Positions 1 through 7,671 of a stretch of DNA of 32,011 nucleotides are shown here, piece after piece. Made by a program: the position numbers and the translations under genes. Under the pieces are notes generated by a model that saw only the letters and a program-made list of their open reading frames with translations, searched no databases and was not told where the DNA came from. Source of the DNA: an uncultured Coriobacteriaceae bacterium (lineage in GTDB: Bacteria; Actinomycetota; Coriobacteriia; Coriobacteriales; Atopobiaceae); assembly GCA_902780305.1 (NCBI GenBank), contig CACZFB010000017.1, positions 1-32,011 of the forward strand, written 5' to 3'. Within the stretch, counting starts at the first letter, position 1; every line of letters starts with the position of its first letter.

Positions 1-404
1 AGGTCGTCCAGACACTCCTTTACCGCCTGCCCGTCCATAACGCGACCGCTGGAGAACTTCACGCCGTCGCGCAGGGTAATCTTTACGTGTGTGTCGTCCA
101 CGAACTCGTAGCCGGTCGCAAGCCACGGCTCCGCCTCCATGGTGTCGCTGAACTTAAAGAGCGTCTCGCCCACGCCATAGCGCACGGCTGACCAACCGGA
201 ATAGGCGCTATGCGGGTTGAGGCCGGTGTCGTCCATCTGCGGGCCATACCCCGTCGTCCCGTACACGAAGGTCTTCCCCTGCCCGGCGCCTGCCGAGCCA
301 CCCGCCTGTTGCGACCCGCCGCAGGCCGCAAGCAGCAGCACTGCCACAGCGAGTGCCACCGCCATAAGGGCAAAACCGTTCCGCTTCCATTTGATGCGCT
401 TCAT
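1..404 (-). CDS. ABC transporter substrate-binding lipoprotein, family 5 (peptide/nickel type), 3' end outside the window
   Basis: This is the N-terminal 134 residues of a periplasmic-type binding lipoprotein of the Dpp/Opp/Nik family, which captures peptides, opines or metal complexes for the adjacent permeases. The start at 404 follows an AAGGAAGG ribosome site. Residues 1-28 form a lipoprotein signal (KRIKWKR, a hydrophobic stretch, then LLAAC with Cys28 as the lipidated residue). The mature part begins with a Gly/Gln/Ser linker and then FVYGTTGYGPQMDD, ETLFKFSD and a THVKITLRDGVKFSSG segment, the last typical of family 5 proteins. It is the last visible gene of an operon that runs leftwards. 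The ATPase genes are not visible and may lie beyond the left edge. The substrate cannot be fixed from this fragment. Confidence 0.88.
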   Translation of the reverse strand, partial: MKRIKWKRNGFALMAVALAVAVLLLAACGGSQQAGGSAGAGQGKTFVYGTTGYGPQMDDTGLNPHSAYSGWSAVRYGVGETLFKFSDTMEAEPWLATGYEFVDDTHVKITLRDGVKFSSGRVMDGQAVKECLDD

Positions 405-451
405 GTTGCCTTCCTTTCCTCGATGTGACAGGGCGCCTTGACGCGCCCCGA

Positions 452-1360
452 CTAACCAACACCACGTCGCACGCTGCCGCGACGAGCGGGATCCATACGG
501 TCGCGAATCGTGTCGCCCAGCAGGTTGAAGATCATTACGGTAACGAAGATGGCAATTCCGGGTGCGACGATGGTCCATGGGGCAGTCTGCAACAAGCTGC
601 GGTTCTCGCTCATCATGGAGCCCCACTCCGCCGCGGGAGGCCGTACGCCCAGGCCCAAGAACGACAGCCCCGCAAGCTCCATCATCATGGTGCCAATGTC
701 GAGCATGGCAGTTACCAGGATGGGACCCGCGATGTTGGGCAGGATGTGAGAAAAAACCAGCTGGGTCGTGGTGCAACCAGCCAGGCGGGCAGCCGCCAGG
801 TAAGGCTCGCCCTTTTGCGCCAGCGTGAGCCCGCGCGCGATGCGGGCGTACTTTGGCCAGCCGATGGCCGCGAGGGCCACGACGGCGTTGAGTATGCCGC
901 CACCCAGCACACCCGCGACTGCCAGCGCAAACACCAGGCCCGGAAACGCCAGGAACAGGTCGGACGTGCGCATGAGCACCACATCCAGGCGCCCAGACTT
1001 CCAGCCGCACACGACGCCGATGGCCGTGCCAATGCTCGCGACGAGCGCGACGAGGGCGAGCGTCGCAAAGATGGACGGCCGGGTTCCCATAACGATGCGC
1101 GAGAGCAGGTCGCGACCATAGCGGTCGGTTCCGGCAACATGGCTGGGGCCGGGAGCCTGCAGCGCGGCGGAGAGGTCCTGGGCATACGGGTCGTACGGAC
1201 ACAGCAGCGGCGCGAACACCGCCACCACGATCACCAACGCGGCAAGGACCGCGAGCACCGCGAGCTTTGCACCGGTGTGGTCGCGACGGACTCGCTGCTC
1301 GCGCACGGTGACGCTTGCTTGGGACTCGGGGCGCGAGCCGGATGCGTCGGCCGTCATCAT
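452..1360 (-). CDS. ABC transporter permease, DppC/OppC/NikC type
   Basis: Inner-membrane permease of about 302 residues, the usual length for DppC-type subunits. After a polar N-terminus it has a first membrane helix (LAVLAVLAALVIVVAVFAPL), the AGTDRYGRDLLSR motif typical of DppC/NikC, and the EAA loop that docks the ATPase (EPYLAAARLAGCTTTQLVFSH, then ILPN). The start codon at 1360 overlaps the stop of the upstream permease in an ATGA arrangement, so the two are translationally coupled. A second ATG follows directly and could be used instead. It works with the neighbouring DppB-type permease and the binding lipoprotein 47 bases downstream. The substrate is unknown; peptide, nickel or a metallophore are all possible for the family. 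Confidence 0.9.
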   Translation of the reverse strand: MMTADASGSRPESQASVTVREQRVRRDHTGAKLAVLAVLAALVIVVAVFAPLLCPYDPYAQDLSAALQAPGPSHVAGTDRYGRDLLSRIVMGTRPSIFATLALVALVASIGTAIGVVCGWKSGRLDVVLMRTSDLFLAFPGLVFALAVAGVLGGGILNAVVALAAIGWPKYARIARGLTLAQKGEPYLAAARLAGCTTTQLVFSHILPNIAGPILVTAMLDIGTMMMELAGLSFLGLGVRPPAAEWGSMMSENRSLLQTAPWTIVAPGIAIFVTVMIFNLLGDTIRDRMDPARRGSVRRGVG

Positions 1361-2325
1361 TGCTCCTCGCCCCCCAGACGCACGCGCGGGTCCAAGTAGT
1401 GGTAGAGCAGGTCGGCGATGAGGTTTACAACCACATAGATGATGGCCATCCACACGACGTAGGCCTGGATCATGGGGTAGTCTCGCATGGTGATGGAGTC
1501 CACCGCCAGCTTGCCCACACCGTCCCACTGGAAGATCGTCTCGACGATGGCCGTTCCGCCCAGAAGGTCGCCAATGGACAGCGCCAGAAGCGTAACCAGC
1601 ATAATCATCACGCTGCGCAGCACGTTACCGAACAGAATCGTGCGCTCTGGCACCCCACGCGCACGGGCACCGGCCACGTAGGGCTTGCCCAGCTCGTCGA
1701 GCACCGTCGCGCGAATCTGACGCGTGTACTTGGATGCCATGGCTATGGTGAGTGTCGCGGTTGGCAAGACGAGGCCAGACCACGAGATGGCCGCGACCCC
1801 CGTCTTGCCAATGTTGGACGAGATAACCGGCAGCCACCGCAACGTTATGGCAAACACGAGGATGAGCAGCAGTGCCACGAAGAAATTGGGCAGAGAGTTG
1901 CCCACGAAGCTCAGTACGCGCACCACATAGTCCACGAACCTGTTATGCCTGGTTGCGGCAACAATACCCAGCGGTACGGCAACGAGCACCGTGGCCACGA
2001 CCGACGTGAAGGTGAGCAACATCGTGGCCGGCAGCTTCGAGACGAACGTGCCAAAAACGTCCTTGCCCGACACGTAGCTCGTCCCCATGTCGCCACGAAG
2101 CAAGCCACCGAGCCAGTTGAGATACTGCGTCACGAACGGTTGGTCGAGGCCCAGCTCGTGCCGCTTGGCGTCAATGAGCTCCTGCGTTACCGCCACACCC
2201 TGGTTCTCGAGCATGGCCGTAACCGCGTCTCCACCAGCGAGGTACATCATGCCAAACGAGAGCAACGTAATGCCGAGCAGTATGGGTATCAGCTGCAGCA
2301 AACGACGTGCGACGTAACGACCCAT
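1357..2325 (-). CDS. ABC transporter permease, DppB/OppB/NikB type
   Basis: Inner-membrane permease of 322 residues. It begins MGRYVARRLLQLIPILLGITLLSF, the characteristic DppB/OppB N-terminal helix, and carries an EAA-type loop near LGKPYVAGARARGVPERTIL. The start at 2325 is chosen because it has a strong GGGGAGAGG ribosome site and matches the family N-terminus; a longer reading to 2382 would add 19 residues with no family resemblance. It lies 16 bases after the methyltransferase stop and overlaps the next permease gene by four bases, so methyltransferase, DppB, DppC and binding protein form one transcription unit. Confidence 0.9.
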   Translation of the reverse strand: MGRYVARRLLQLIPILLGITLLSFGMMYLAGGDAVTAMLENQGVAVTQELIDAKRHELGLDQPFVTQYLNWLGGLLRGDMGTSYVSGKDVFGTFVSKLPATMLLTFTSVVATVLVAVPLGIVAATRHNRFVDYVVRVLSFVGNSLPNFFVALLLILVFAITLRWLPVISSNIGKTGVAAISWSGLVLPTATLTIAMASKYTRQIRATVLDELGKPYVAGARARGVPERTILFGNVLRSVMIMLVTLLALSIGDLLGGTAIVETIFQWDGVGKLAVDSITMRDYPMIQAYVVWMAIIYVVVNLIADLLYHYLDPRVRLGGEEQ

Positions 2326-2341
2326 GTTCCTCTCCCCGCGC

Positions 2342-3148
2342 CTACTTGTATGCCTCAATGAGGAACAGCGGAGACGAGGCATAGAAGGACTGCTCGCTTG
2401 GGGTCCACAGGTCCTGCCACACGGCCTCGTTGACCTCCACGCGACGGGCTCCCAGCCGCACGAGCGTGTTCACGTCCCATTGCGGCCGCTTGATGGCGGT
2501 AAGCGGCAGCATGGAAGCTATGCGCTCGCACCTGCGCTCCTCGTCGTCAGTCGCCATGGAGTTCTCGTCGTAGTCCGCAAGCTTGGCGCTCCCCTGGTCT
2601 CGCAGGCGCGCCTCATCGACCTCGGCGTCAACGAGGTAGCGATACCAGTTGGCGTCGAACACGACGAGCTTGCCGCCTGGCACCAACACGCGAAGCCACT
2701 CGGCGTAGGCGCCCTCGGGGTCGCGCATGAGCCACGTGAGGTTGCGGGAGACCGCGATGTCGAAGCTGGCGTCGGCAAAGGGCAGACGCGAGGCGTCGCA
2801 CCGCACGAACTCGATGGGCGCGTCCGGCACGGCGGCCGCGGCGTTCTCCCGCGCACGATTGAGCATTGCAGTGCTCATATCCACCGCACTCACCGCACAG
2901 CCCTCCTCGGCAAGGAGGATGCTAAAGAACCCGGGGCCGCAGCCAAGGTCGAGCGCCCGGGCCATGCGTCCCTCGGCAGCCGCGCTCGCAATGCGACCGT
3001 GCGCCGTCCTTGCCAGCACGCGCTGCCAAGCGCATCGACGCTTGTCGGAGAGTTCGCCCAGCACGCCGTTAGAGTACGTTTGGGCGCGACCGTCCCAATA
3101 CGCCACTATGGACTGCCCAAGCTCGTCAACCGCTTCCTTTCCCACCAT
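2342..3148 (-). CDS. Class I SAM-dependent methyltransferase heading a transporter operon
   Basis: Cytoplasmic methyltransferase of 268 residues with a Rossmann-like SAM fold. Motif I is LDLGCGPG at residues 66-73, the acidic residue at the end of strand 2 is Asp90 (AVDMS), and the later motifs FVRCDASRLPF and LVPGGKLVVFDANW follow in the usual order. The N-terminal segment YWDGRAQTYSNGVLGEL precedes the SAM fold. The start at 3148 has a GAGGGG ribosome site. It is the first gene of the operon with the DppB/DppC permeases and binding lipoprotein. I infer that it modifies the imported compound or a ligand for it; the acceptor is not visible from sequence. Family membership is secure, the substrate is not. 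Confidence 0.85.
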   Translation of the reverse strand: MVGKEAVDELGQSIVAYWDGRAQTYSNGVLGELSDKRRCAWQRVLARTAHGRIASAAAEGRMARALDLGCGPGFFSILLAEEGCAVSAVDMSTAMLNRARENAAAAVPDAPIEFVRCDASRLPFADASFDIAVSRNLTWLMRDPEGAYAEWLRVLVPGGKLVVFDANWYRYLVDAEVDEARLRDQGSAKLADYDENSMATDDEERRCERIASMLPLTAIKRPQWDVNTLVRLGARRVEVNEAVWQDLWTPSEQSFYASSPLFLIEAYK

Positions 3149-3194
3149 GTGGCCCCTCTCGTGGTATTACGCATACAGATTTCGTAACACCACC

Positions 3195-3203
3195 AGCATA
3201 GCA
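3195..3203 (-). promoter_or_regulatory. Candidate extended -10 element for the methyltransferase operon
   Basis: On the minus strand the sequence reads TGC followed by TATGCT, an extended -10 arrangement also seen in front of other genes in this window. It lies about 47 bases upstream of the methyltransferase start. No convincing -35 is seen, so this is a weak call. Confidence 0.3.
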
Positions 3204-3220
3204 GAGATTGTGGTTGTAGG

Positions 3221-3251
3221 CCTATCGGAAGGGGCAACCCTCTTCGATAGG
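3221..3251. repeat. Short single palindrome of the GGGGGTAACCCCC repeat family, degenerate
   Basis: The outer arms CCTATCG and CGATAGG are exactly complementary and surround a decayed core (GGGGCAACCC). The outer arms match those of the full element at 20029-20099, so this looks like a shortened and decayed member of that family. It lies 36 bases from a full-length copy. Confidence 0.6.
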
Positions 3252-3286
3252 TGTCCCCTTAGCCATGCTCGATTTTGTCGTCGTCT

Positions 3287-3360
3287 GCCCATCAAAGGGG
3301 GTAACCCCCATTGATATGCCGCTTGCGGCAATCAATTGGGGGTTACCCCCTTTGATGGGC
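3287..3360. repeat. Full-length 74-base palindromic element, GGGGGTAACCCCC family (copy A)
   Basis: The outer arms begin GCCCATCAAAGGGGG and end CCCCCTTTGATGGGC. Inside them is a second nested palindrome containing ATTGAT, TGCCGC, GCGGCA and ATCAAT. The inner part is in the opposite orientation to copies B (10231-10308) and C (20029-20099). The element lies between the Rrf2 gene stop and the methyltransferase operon and could terminate transcription of the Rrf2 gene. Confidence 0.85.
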
Positions 3361-3376
3361 ATTCCCCAATACATCC

Positions 3377-3775
3377 TCACGCCATGAGATCGCTGAGCCG
3401 CTTACCAAAGAAGAAGTCGTGCACGAGGGCGTCGAACTCGGTCCACATGGGCAGCGTCTTGCAAACAGAACGCCGGGGACAGTCGTAGTCCTTGTCCTTG
3501 AGACATGCGACGCAGGAGAGCGTCCCCTCGGTGTGCTCCAGGATCTCGCCCACCGTATACTCGCTTGGCTCCCGGCACAGCCGGTAGCCACCGCCTCTGC
3601 CGCTCGCGCCGACCACCAGGCCAGCCCGCACCAGATCTCGCACGATGAGCTCCAGGTACTTTTTCGAGATGTCCTGTCTCTCCGCGATGTCCCTCAGGGG
3701 TACGGGGCCATCGCCCTCACGTTCGGCCAGCTCTATCATCACGCGCAGCGCGTATCGGCCCCTCGTGGATATCAT
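3377..3775 (-). CDS. Rrf2 family transcriptional regulator
   Basis: DNA-binding regulator of 132 residues, normal for Rrf2 proteins. The winged helix starts MISTRGRYALRVMIELAE and includes ISKKYLELIVRDLVRAGLV and the wing GASGRGGGYRL. Cysteines lie at 67, 88, 91, 99 and 105; the 91/99/105 trio resembles the iron-sulfur site of IscR-like members, with a longer first spacing. The start at 3775 is the residue where family similarity begins; a reading to 3859 adds 28 unlikely residues. It is divergent from metY, an arrangement also seen for sulfur-responsive Rrf2 proteins such as CymR. I infer control of metY and of itself, with the signal being cysteine, O-acetylserine or cluster status. Confidence 0.88.
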   Translation of the reverse strand: MISTRGRYALRVMIELAEREGDGPVPLRDIAERQDISKKYLELIVRDLVRAGLVVGASGRGGGYRLCREPSEYTVGEILEHTEGTLSCVACLKDKDYDCPRRSVCKTLPMWTEFDALVHDFFFGKRLSDLMA

Positions 3776-3893
3776 GCGCCTCTCGCTCTCCCTTTCTATC
3801 GCGTGCGGCACGTGGTCGCTCTTGGCCCTATTACAGCGCAAGTCACGCCCGCGACGCAAGCTCAGGGCGAATTGTGCTCAATTCTTTCAAATT

Positions 3894-3927
3894 ACCTATT
3901 CACCTACTAGGTTTATCGTGCTATAGT
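3894..3927 (+). promoter_or_regulatory. metY promoter overlapped by a candidate Rrf2 operator
   Basis: TTCACC (3899-3904), a 17-base spacer and TATAGT (3922-3927) preceded by TGC form a good sigma-70-type promoter, ending 37 bases before the metY start. A dyad, ACCTA (3894-3898) and TAGGT (3908-3912), overlaps the -35, so a bound regulator would block polymerase. The assignment to Rrf2 is inferred from the divergent gene. Confidence 0.6.
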
Positions 3928-3963
3928 GTCCGCATCGTTCACACCAAGCGAAGGAGCACAGTC

Positions 3964-5244
3964 ATGAGCGCATACAAGTTCGAGACCCTGCAGCTGCACG
4001 TTGGCCAAGAGCAGGCCGACCCCGCAACCGACGCACGCGCCGTCCCCATCTATCAAACGACCTCGTACGTGTTCCACAACAGCCAGCATGCCGCCGATCG
4101 CTTTGGCCTCGCGGACCCTGGCAACATCTACGGACGACTAACCAACTCCACGCAGGATGTCCTGGAGCAACGTGTGGCAGCTCTGGAGGGTGGCAGCGCC
4201 GCGCTGGCAGTTGCTTCCGGGGCTGCCGCCATCACCTACACCATTCAGGCCCTCGCCGCGAACGGCGGCCACGTCGTGGCGCAAAAGACCATCTATGGCG
4301 GCAGCTTCAACCTGCTCGCGCACACACTCCCGCAGTACGGCATCCAAACCACCTTCGTAGACGCTCACGACCTGCAGGAGGTAGAAGCGGCCATACAGCA
4401 GAACACGCGCGCCATCTACCTGGAGACGCTCGGCAACCCGAACAGCGACATTCCCAACATCGACGCCATCGCCAAGATTGCCCACTCGCACGGCCTGCCG
4501 CTCGTAATCGACAACACCTTTGGCACCCCCTACCTCATCCGTCCCATCGAGCACGGCGCCGACATCGTCGTACACTCCGCGACCAAGTTCCTGGGCGGGC
4601 ATGGCACCACGCTGGGCGGCATCGTGGTGGAAGCCGGCACGTTTAACTGGAAGGCGAGCGGCAAGTACCCCAACATCGCCGATCCCAACCCCAGCTACCA
4701 TGGCGTCTCGTTCTGCGACGTGGTCGGGCCGGCCGCCTTCGTTACGTACATCCGCGCCATCCTGCTGCGCGACACGGGCGCGACTCTCTCGCCGTTTAAC
4801 GCGTTCTTGCTGCTGCAGGGCATCGAAACGCTGTCGCTTCGCTTGGAGCGCCACGCGCAGAACACACAGAGGGTGGTCGAGTTCCTCGACGCTCACCCGC
4901 TGGTAGAGAAGGTCAACCATCCCTCGCTGCCCGACCATCCCAACCACGAGCTCTACAAGGAGTACTTCCCCAATGGCGGCGGCTCCATCTTTACGTTCGA
5001 GATCAAGGGCGGTCAGGACGAGGCCTGGAAGTTTATTGACAGCCTCAAGATCTTCTCGCTGCTGGCAAACGTGGCGGACGTCAAGTCCCTGGTGATTCAC
5101 CCCGCCTCCACCACGCACTCGCAGCTCTCCCCCGAGGAGCTTCTGGACCAGGGCATCAAGCCCAACACCATTCGCCTCTCCATTGGCACCGAGCACATAG
5201 ACGACATCATCGCCGACCTGCAAAACGGGTTCGACGCCATTTAG
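3964..5244 (+). CDS. metY: O-acetylhomoserine sulfhydrylase (PLP-dependent)
   Basis: Cytoplasmic enzyme of 426 residues, the usual length for O-acetylhomoserine aminocarboxypropyltransferase. It makes homocysteine from O-acetyl-L-homoserine and sulfide, the direct sulfhydrylation route to methionine. It opens with [30 protein letters not shown], which is diagnostic of the MetY branch of the Cys/Met PLP family. The PLP lysine is Lys208 in [11 protein letters not shown], and YGRLTNST and [10 protein letters not shown] are other family signatures. The start at 3964 follows AAGGAG; a reading from 3874 would run through the promoter and is rejected. It is divergent from an Rrf2 regulator and is probably controlled by it. 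It converges on the DUF554 gene with a palindrome between. Confidence 0.93.
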   Translation: MSAYKFETLQLHVGQEQADPATDARAVPIYQTTSYVFHNSQHAADRFGLADPGNIYGRLTNSTQDVLEQRVAALEGGSAALAVASGAAAITYTIQALAANGGHVVAQKTIYGGSFNLLAHTLPQYGIQTTFVDAHDLQEVEAAIQQNTRAIYLETLGNPNSDIPNIDAIAKIAHSHGLPLVIDNTFGTPYLIRPIEHGADIVVHSATKFLGGHGTTLGGIVVEAGTFNWKASGKYPNIADPNPSYHGVSFCDVVGPAAFVTYIRAILLRDTGATLSPFNAFLLLQGIETLSLRLERHAQNTQRVVEFLDAHPLVEKVNHPSLPDHPNHELYKEYFPNGGGSIFTFEIKGGQDEAWKFIDSLKIFSLLANVADVKSLVIHPASTTHSQLSPEELLDQGIKPNTIRLSIGTEHIDDIIADLQNGFDAI

Positions 5245-5294
5245 CTCGCAACGGGCAAAGCTGACCGCAGGTTCACGGATCAGCGGCAGCCTAC

Positions 5295-5356
5295 TCAAGG
5301 GGTGACCCCCATCGATTGGTCGTGCGTGACCGAGCGATGGGGGTCACCCCTTTTGA
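5295..5356. repeat. Palindromic element between convergent genes, GGGGTGACCCCC variant (copy D)
   Basis: Arms TCAAGGGGTGACCCCC and GGGGGTCACCCCTTTTGA pair, with one extra T on the right, and enclose ATCG/CGAT and an inner GGTC/GACC stem. The core differs from the main family (GTGAC for GTAAC) and both arms carry the matching change. It sits between the ends of metY and the DUF554 gene and could act as a terminator on both strands. Confidence 0.75.
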
Positions 5357-5369
5357 CGGACAGGCACAA

Positions 5370-6089
5370 CTACAGCAGGCCGCCAAAGCCACCGGTAAGC
5401 GACAGCAGCGCAAACCACAGGGGCGGCACGAAGAGGGCCGGAAGCAGGTTTATGGTGGATATCTCGCGGACCTTGAGTATGGAGAGGCCCGAGGCAAAGA
5501 TAAGAAAGCCACCCACGATGGACACCTCGCACATGAGTCCCGCGCCCAGCAGCGGTGCGAGGAGGCTGGCCAGGACATAGATGGAACCCTGCCAGCAAAA
5601 CAGCACGACCGCCGCGGCCGCTATGCCGTAGCCAAACGTGGAGGCCAGCACCGTGGAGGTAACGAGGTCGAGGGTCGCGTTGGTAAAGAGGTAGGTCTCG
5701 TCCCCGTGCAGGGCGCTGTTTATGGGCCCCAGGATTGAGAGCGTGCCCACGCAAAAGAGCATGATGGCCGTCGAGAGCCCCCGACCGAGGCTGGGCGCTT
5801 CCGCATCGCCATCATCCGCGGCGTGACGGTTTACCAAGCGGTTGAAGCGCCCGTCGATGTCGAGCGCGGTTCCCACCACGCCGCCAAGGGCGAGGCTTGC
5901 AATGAAGAGCACCGGATACGAGCTCTTGGGCATGTTCTGCACGACGGCAGTTATGCCCAGGCCAGTCGCCGCCAACCCCATGGCGACGAAGAGCACGTCA
6001 CGGTAGCGCGTCTTGAGGCCGTGGCGAAGCGTGCCACCTACCAGGCTCCCCACAATGATGGCAGCAGTGTTTGCAATCGTTCCAATCAT
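5370..6089 (-). CDS. DUF554 family integral membrane protein
   Basis: Polytopic membrane protein of 239 residues matching the DUF554 (YdfK-like) family, whose function is not established. It starts MIGTIANTAAIIVGSLVGG, the family N-terminus, and has repeated hydrophobic segments such as VLFVAMGLAATGLGITAVV, FIASLALGGVVGTALDI and VSIVGGFLIFASGLSIL. The start at 6089 has AGGAG just upstream; a longer reading to 6611 runs antisense through the next gene and is rejected. A GGGGACAGTCCCC repeat lies just upstream, so its transcription probably starts within about 130 bases. Confidence 0.85.
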   Translation of the reverse strand: MIGTIANTAAIIVGSLVGGTLRHGLKTRYRDVLFVAMGLAATGLGITAVVQNMPKSSYPVLFIASLALGGVVGTALDIDGRFNRLVNRHAADDGDAEAPSLGRGLSTAIMLFCVGTLSILGPINSALHGDETYLFTNATLDLVTSTVLASTFGYGIAAAAVVLFCWQGSIYVLASLLAPLLGAGLMCEVSIVGGFLIFASGLSILKVREISTINLLPALFVPPLWFALLSLTGGFGGLL

Positions 6090-6112
6090 GATGCTCCTTT
6101 GCCCGCAGCGTC

Positions 6113-6181
6113 GTACAAAGGGGACAGTCCCCTGGACACAGGGGACTGTCCCCTTTGTCCAAGGGACCGTCCCCTTTGTAC
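6113..6181. repeat. Palindromic element built from three GGGGACAGTCCCC-type units
   Basis: Outer arms GTACAAAGGGGAC and the complementary GTCCCCTTTGTAC frame three degenerate copies of the self-complementary core GGGGACAGTCCCC (one as GGGGACTGTCCCC, one as GGGACCGTCCCC). The same core occurs at 16864-16926 and, with GGCTG in the centre, at 26524-26578. It lies in the gap upstream of the DUF554 gene. Confidence 0.8.
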
Positions 6182-6198
6182 CACGCCGCACAACGAAA

Positions 6199-6223
6199 GA
6201 CGCCCGCGCATGGCGCGGGCGTC
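6199..6223 (-). terminator. Stem-loop after the membrane-anchored protein gene
   Basis: GACGCCCGCGC and GCGCGGGCGTC form a perfect 11-base stem around an ATG loop (plus-strand reading), two bases beyond the stop codon of the minus-strand gene. The following minus-strand sequence TCTTTCGTTG is only weakly T-rich, so termination may be partial. Confidence 0.6.
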
Positions 6224-6225
6224 GG

Positions 6226-7572
6226 CTATGCTGCGGGTTGGTCGCCGCCGGCAGAAGGCTGCTCGGCGGGCTGGCCGGCACCCTCCGTGCCACCATCGCC
6301 ACCCGAAGCACCCGTATCACCACCGGAGTCGGATGGTGCCTGCCCCCCATCCTGGCTCTGTCCCCCGGCATCGGACTCGCCGCCAGTAGGCTGCTGCTCC
6401 TGCCCGCTCCCCGAAGAGTCGCCGGGGGCAGGGGCATCGTTACCACCTTGGTCGCCGCCCCCCTGCTGTTCGGGCGCACTCTCCTTGGACTTGGATCCGC
6501 TGTCCTGCGACTTGGGCTGGTTGGAGGACTTGTTGTCGTTGCCGCCAGAGCCGCCACCGTTGTTTTGGCCCTCGTCCTTGTCCTCCTCGTCCCGCTCCTC
6601 GTCGCCGGCATTGTCCAGCTCGGCGGACTGCATGTTCTTGCGGTTCTGGGCGATGGCCGCCACCGCTTGCTTGCGCCGGGCCACCACGAGCTTGGCGAGC
6701 TTGTTTGCCTGGTCCTTCCTCTCGGGGTCGGCTTTTATGAACTCCTTTGCCTGGTCAATCTTGCTGTCGAGCACCGACTGCGGATGCGCGACGGTAAACG
6801 TGAGCACCTTGTCTTTGGGTGTAACGGAAACGTGCTTTCCCGCGTCCACCGAGACCGTGAGCTCGTCGTGCGGAATCTCGTACACCAGACCCTTGCCCGA
6901 GATGGGCGTCTCGGCAACACGCACCGAATAGATGCCCACCGGCAGTCGCGTCTTGCCTTCGAAAGTGGCGTACACGATCTCGTTACGCGAACTGCCGTCG
7001 GCATCCTGGCCGTCTATGTGCAGGGGAATGCGCGAGCCCGTGTCGTCGAGCTCGGGCACGGCGACGGGTATGGTGACGTCCGCAAACATGGTCGCCCGAC
7101 TGGCCGACTCCGACTCGATTGGAGCGGCGGTAACGGTTGGCGCACCGCCATACCCGGGAAGCGTCAGGATGGCAAACGCAATGCCACCAACGATTGCGCA
7201 GGCCACAACGGCAAAGACGATGTTGCGCCTGAGGTGAGACCCCCCGCTCTGCACAGCCTGGGGCACCTCCCGAAACTCCGAGGTACCCTCGCCCTGGGCG
7301 GCCGCGGCGTCCTCGTTCTGAGCCGCTGCCTCCACGGCACCCTCACCCGCCGGCGCGTCCGCGGCGGGCGTCGAGGGCGCCTCTTCCGCAGCGGGCTCCG
7401 TCGCGTCGTCATCTGCCGCCTCATCCGCCACAGGTACGGGCGCCACCTCCTCGGTGACCTCCACCTCGCCCGTGCTGGACTCAAGCTCTGCGACATTGAG
7501 TCGCGCAAGTCTGCCGGTGTCTCCCAGCTCTTCGTTTGTCTCGTTCGTCTTGGCAGGCGTCTCGTCCACCAT
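6226..7572 (-). CDS. Single-pass membrane protein with acidic N-terminus and Gly/Ser/Gln-rich C-terminal tail, function unknown
   Basis: Protein of 448 residues in four parts. Residues 1-115 are acidic and Ala/Glu/Pro-rich and are predicted cytoplasmic. One membrane helix follows at about 117-139 (NIVFAVVACAIVGGIAFAIL, after positively charged HLRR). Residues 140-320 look like an extracytoplasmic folded region with beta-rich parts (LPVGIYSVRVAETPISG, KHVSVTPKDKVLTFTV) and then a charged helix (AKEFIKADPERKDQANKLAKLVVARRKQ region). The last 120 or so residues are low-complexity Gly, Ser, Gln, Asp. The start at 7572 has GGAGGTGG upstream. No LPXTG sorting signal is present. I do not recognise the family; a cell-envelope role is inferred from topology only. 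Confidence 0.75.
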   Translation of the reverse strand: MVDETPAKTNETNEELGDTGRLARLNVAELESSTGEVEVTEEVAPVPVADEAADDDATEPAAEEAPSTPAADAPAGEGAVEAAAQNEDAAAAQGEGTSEFREVPQAVQSGGSHLRRNIVFAVVACAIVGGIAFAILTLPGYGGAPTVTAAPIESESASRATMFADVTIPVAVPELDDTGSRIPLHIDGQDADGSSRNEIVYATFEGKTRLPVGIYSVRVAETPISGKGLVYEIPHDELTVSVDAGKHVSVTPKDKVLTFTVAHPQSVLDSKIDQAKEFIKADPERKDQANKLAKLVVARRKQAVAAIAQNRKNMQSAELDNAGDEERDEEDKDEGQNNGGGSGGNDNKSSNQPKSQDSGSKSKESAPEQQGGGDQGGNDAPAPGDSSGSGQEQQPTGGESDAGGQSQDGGQAPSDSGGDTGASGGDGGTEGAGQPAEQPSAGGDQPAA

Positions 7573-7671
7573 GCCACCTCCAAGCGATTGGCGAATATAC
7601 ACGCAACATAATACGCCTGTGCCCACCACGTCCAAAACAAAAACTGGGCGCGGCGCAACCTTGGCGCAGCC

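Noticed and set aside
6013..7611. A 532-codon open frame on the plus strand
   Set aside because: It runs antisense to the membrane-anchored protein and through a palindromic repeat and stem-loop, with no ribosome site.
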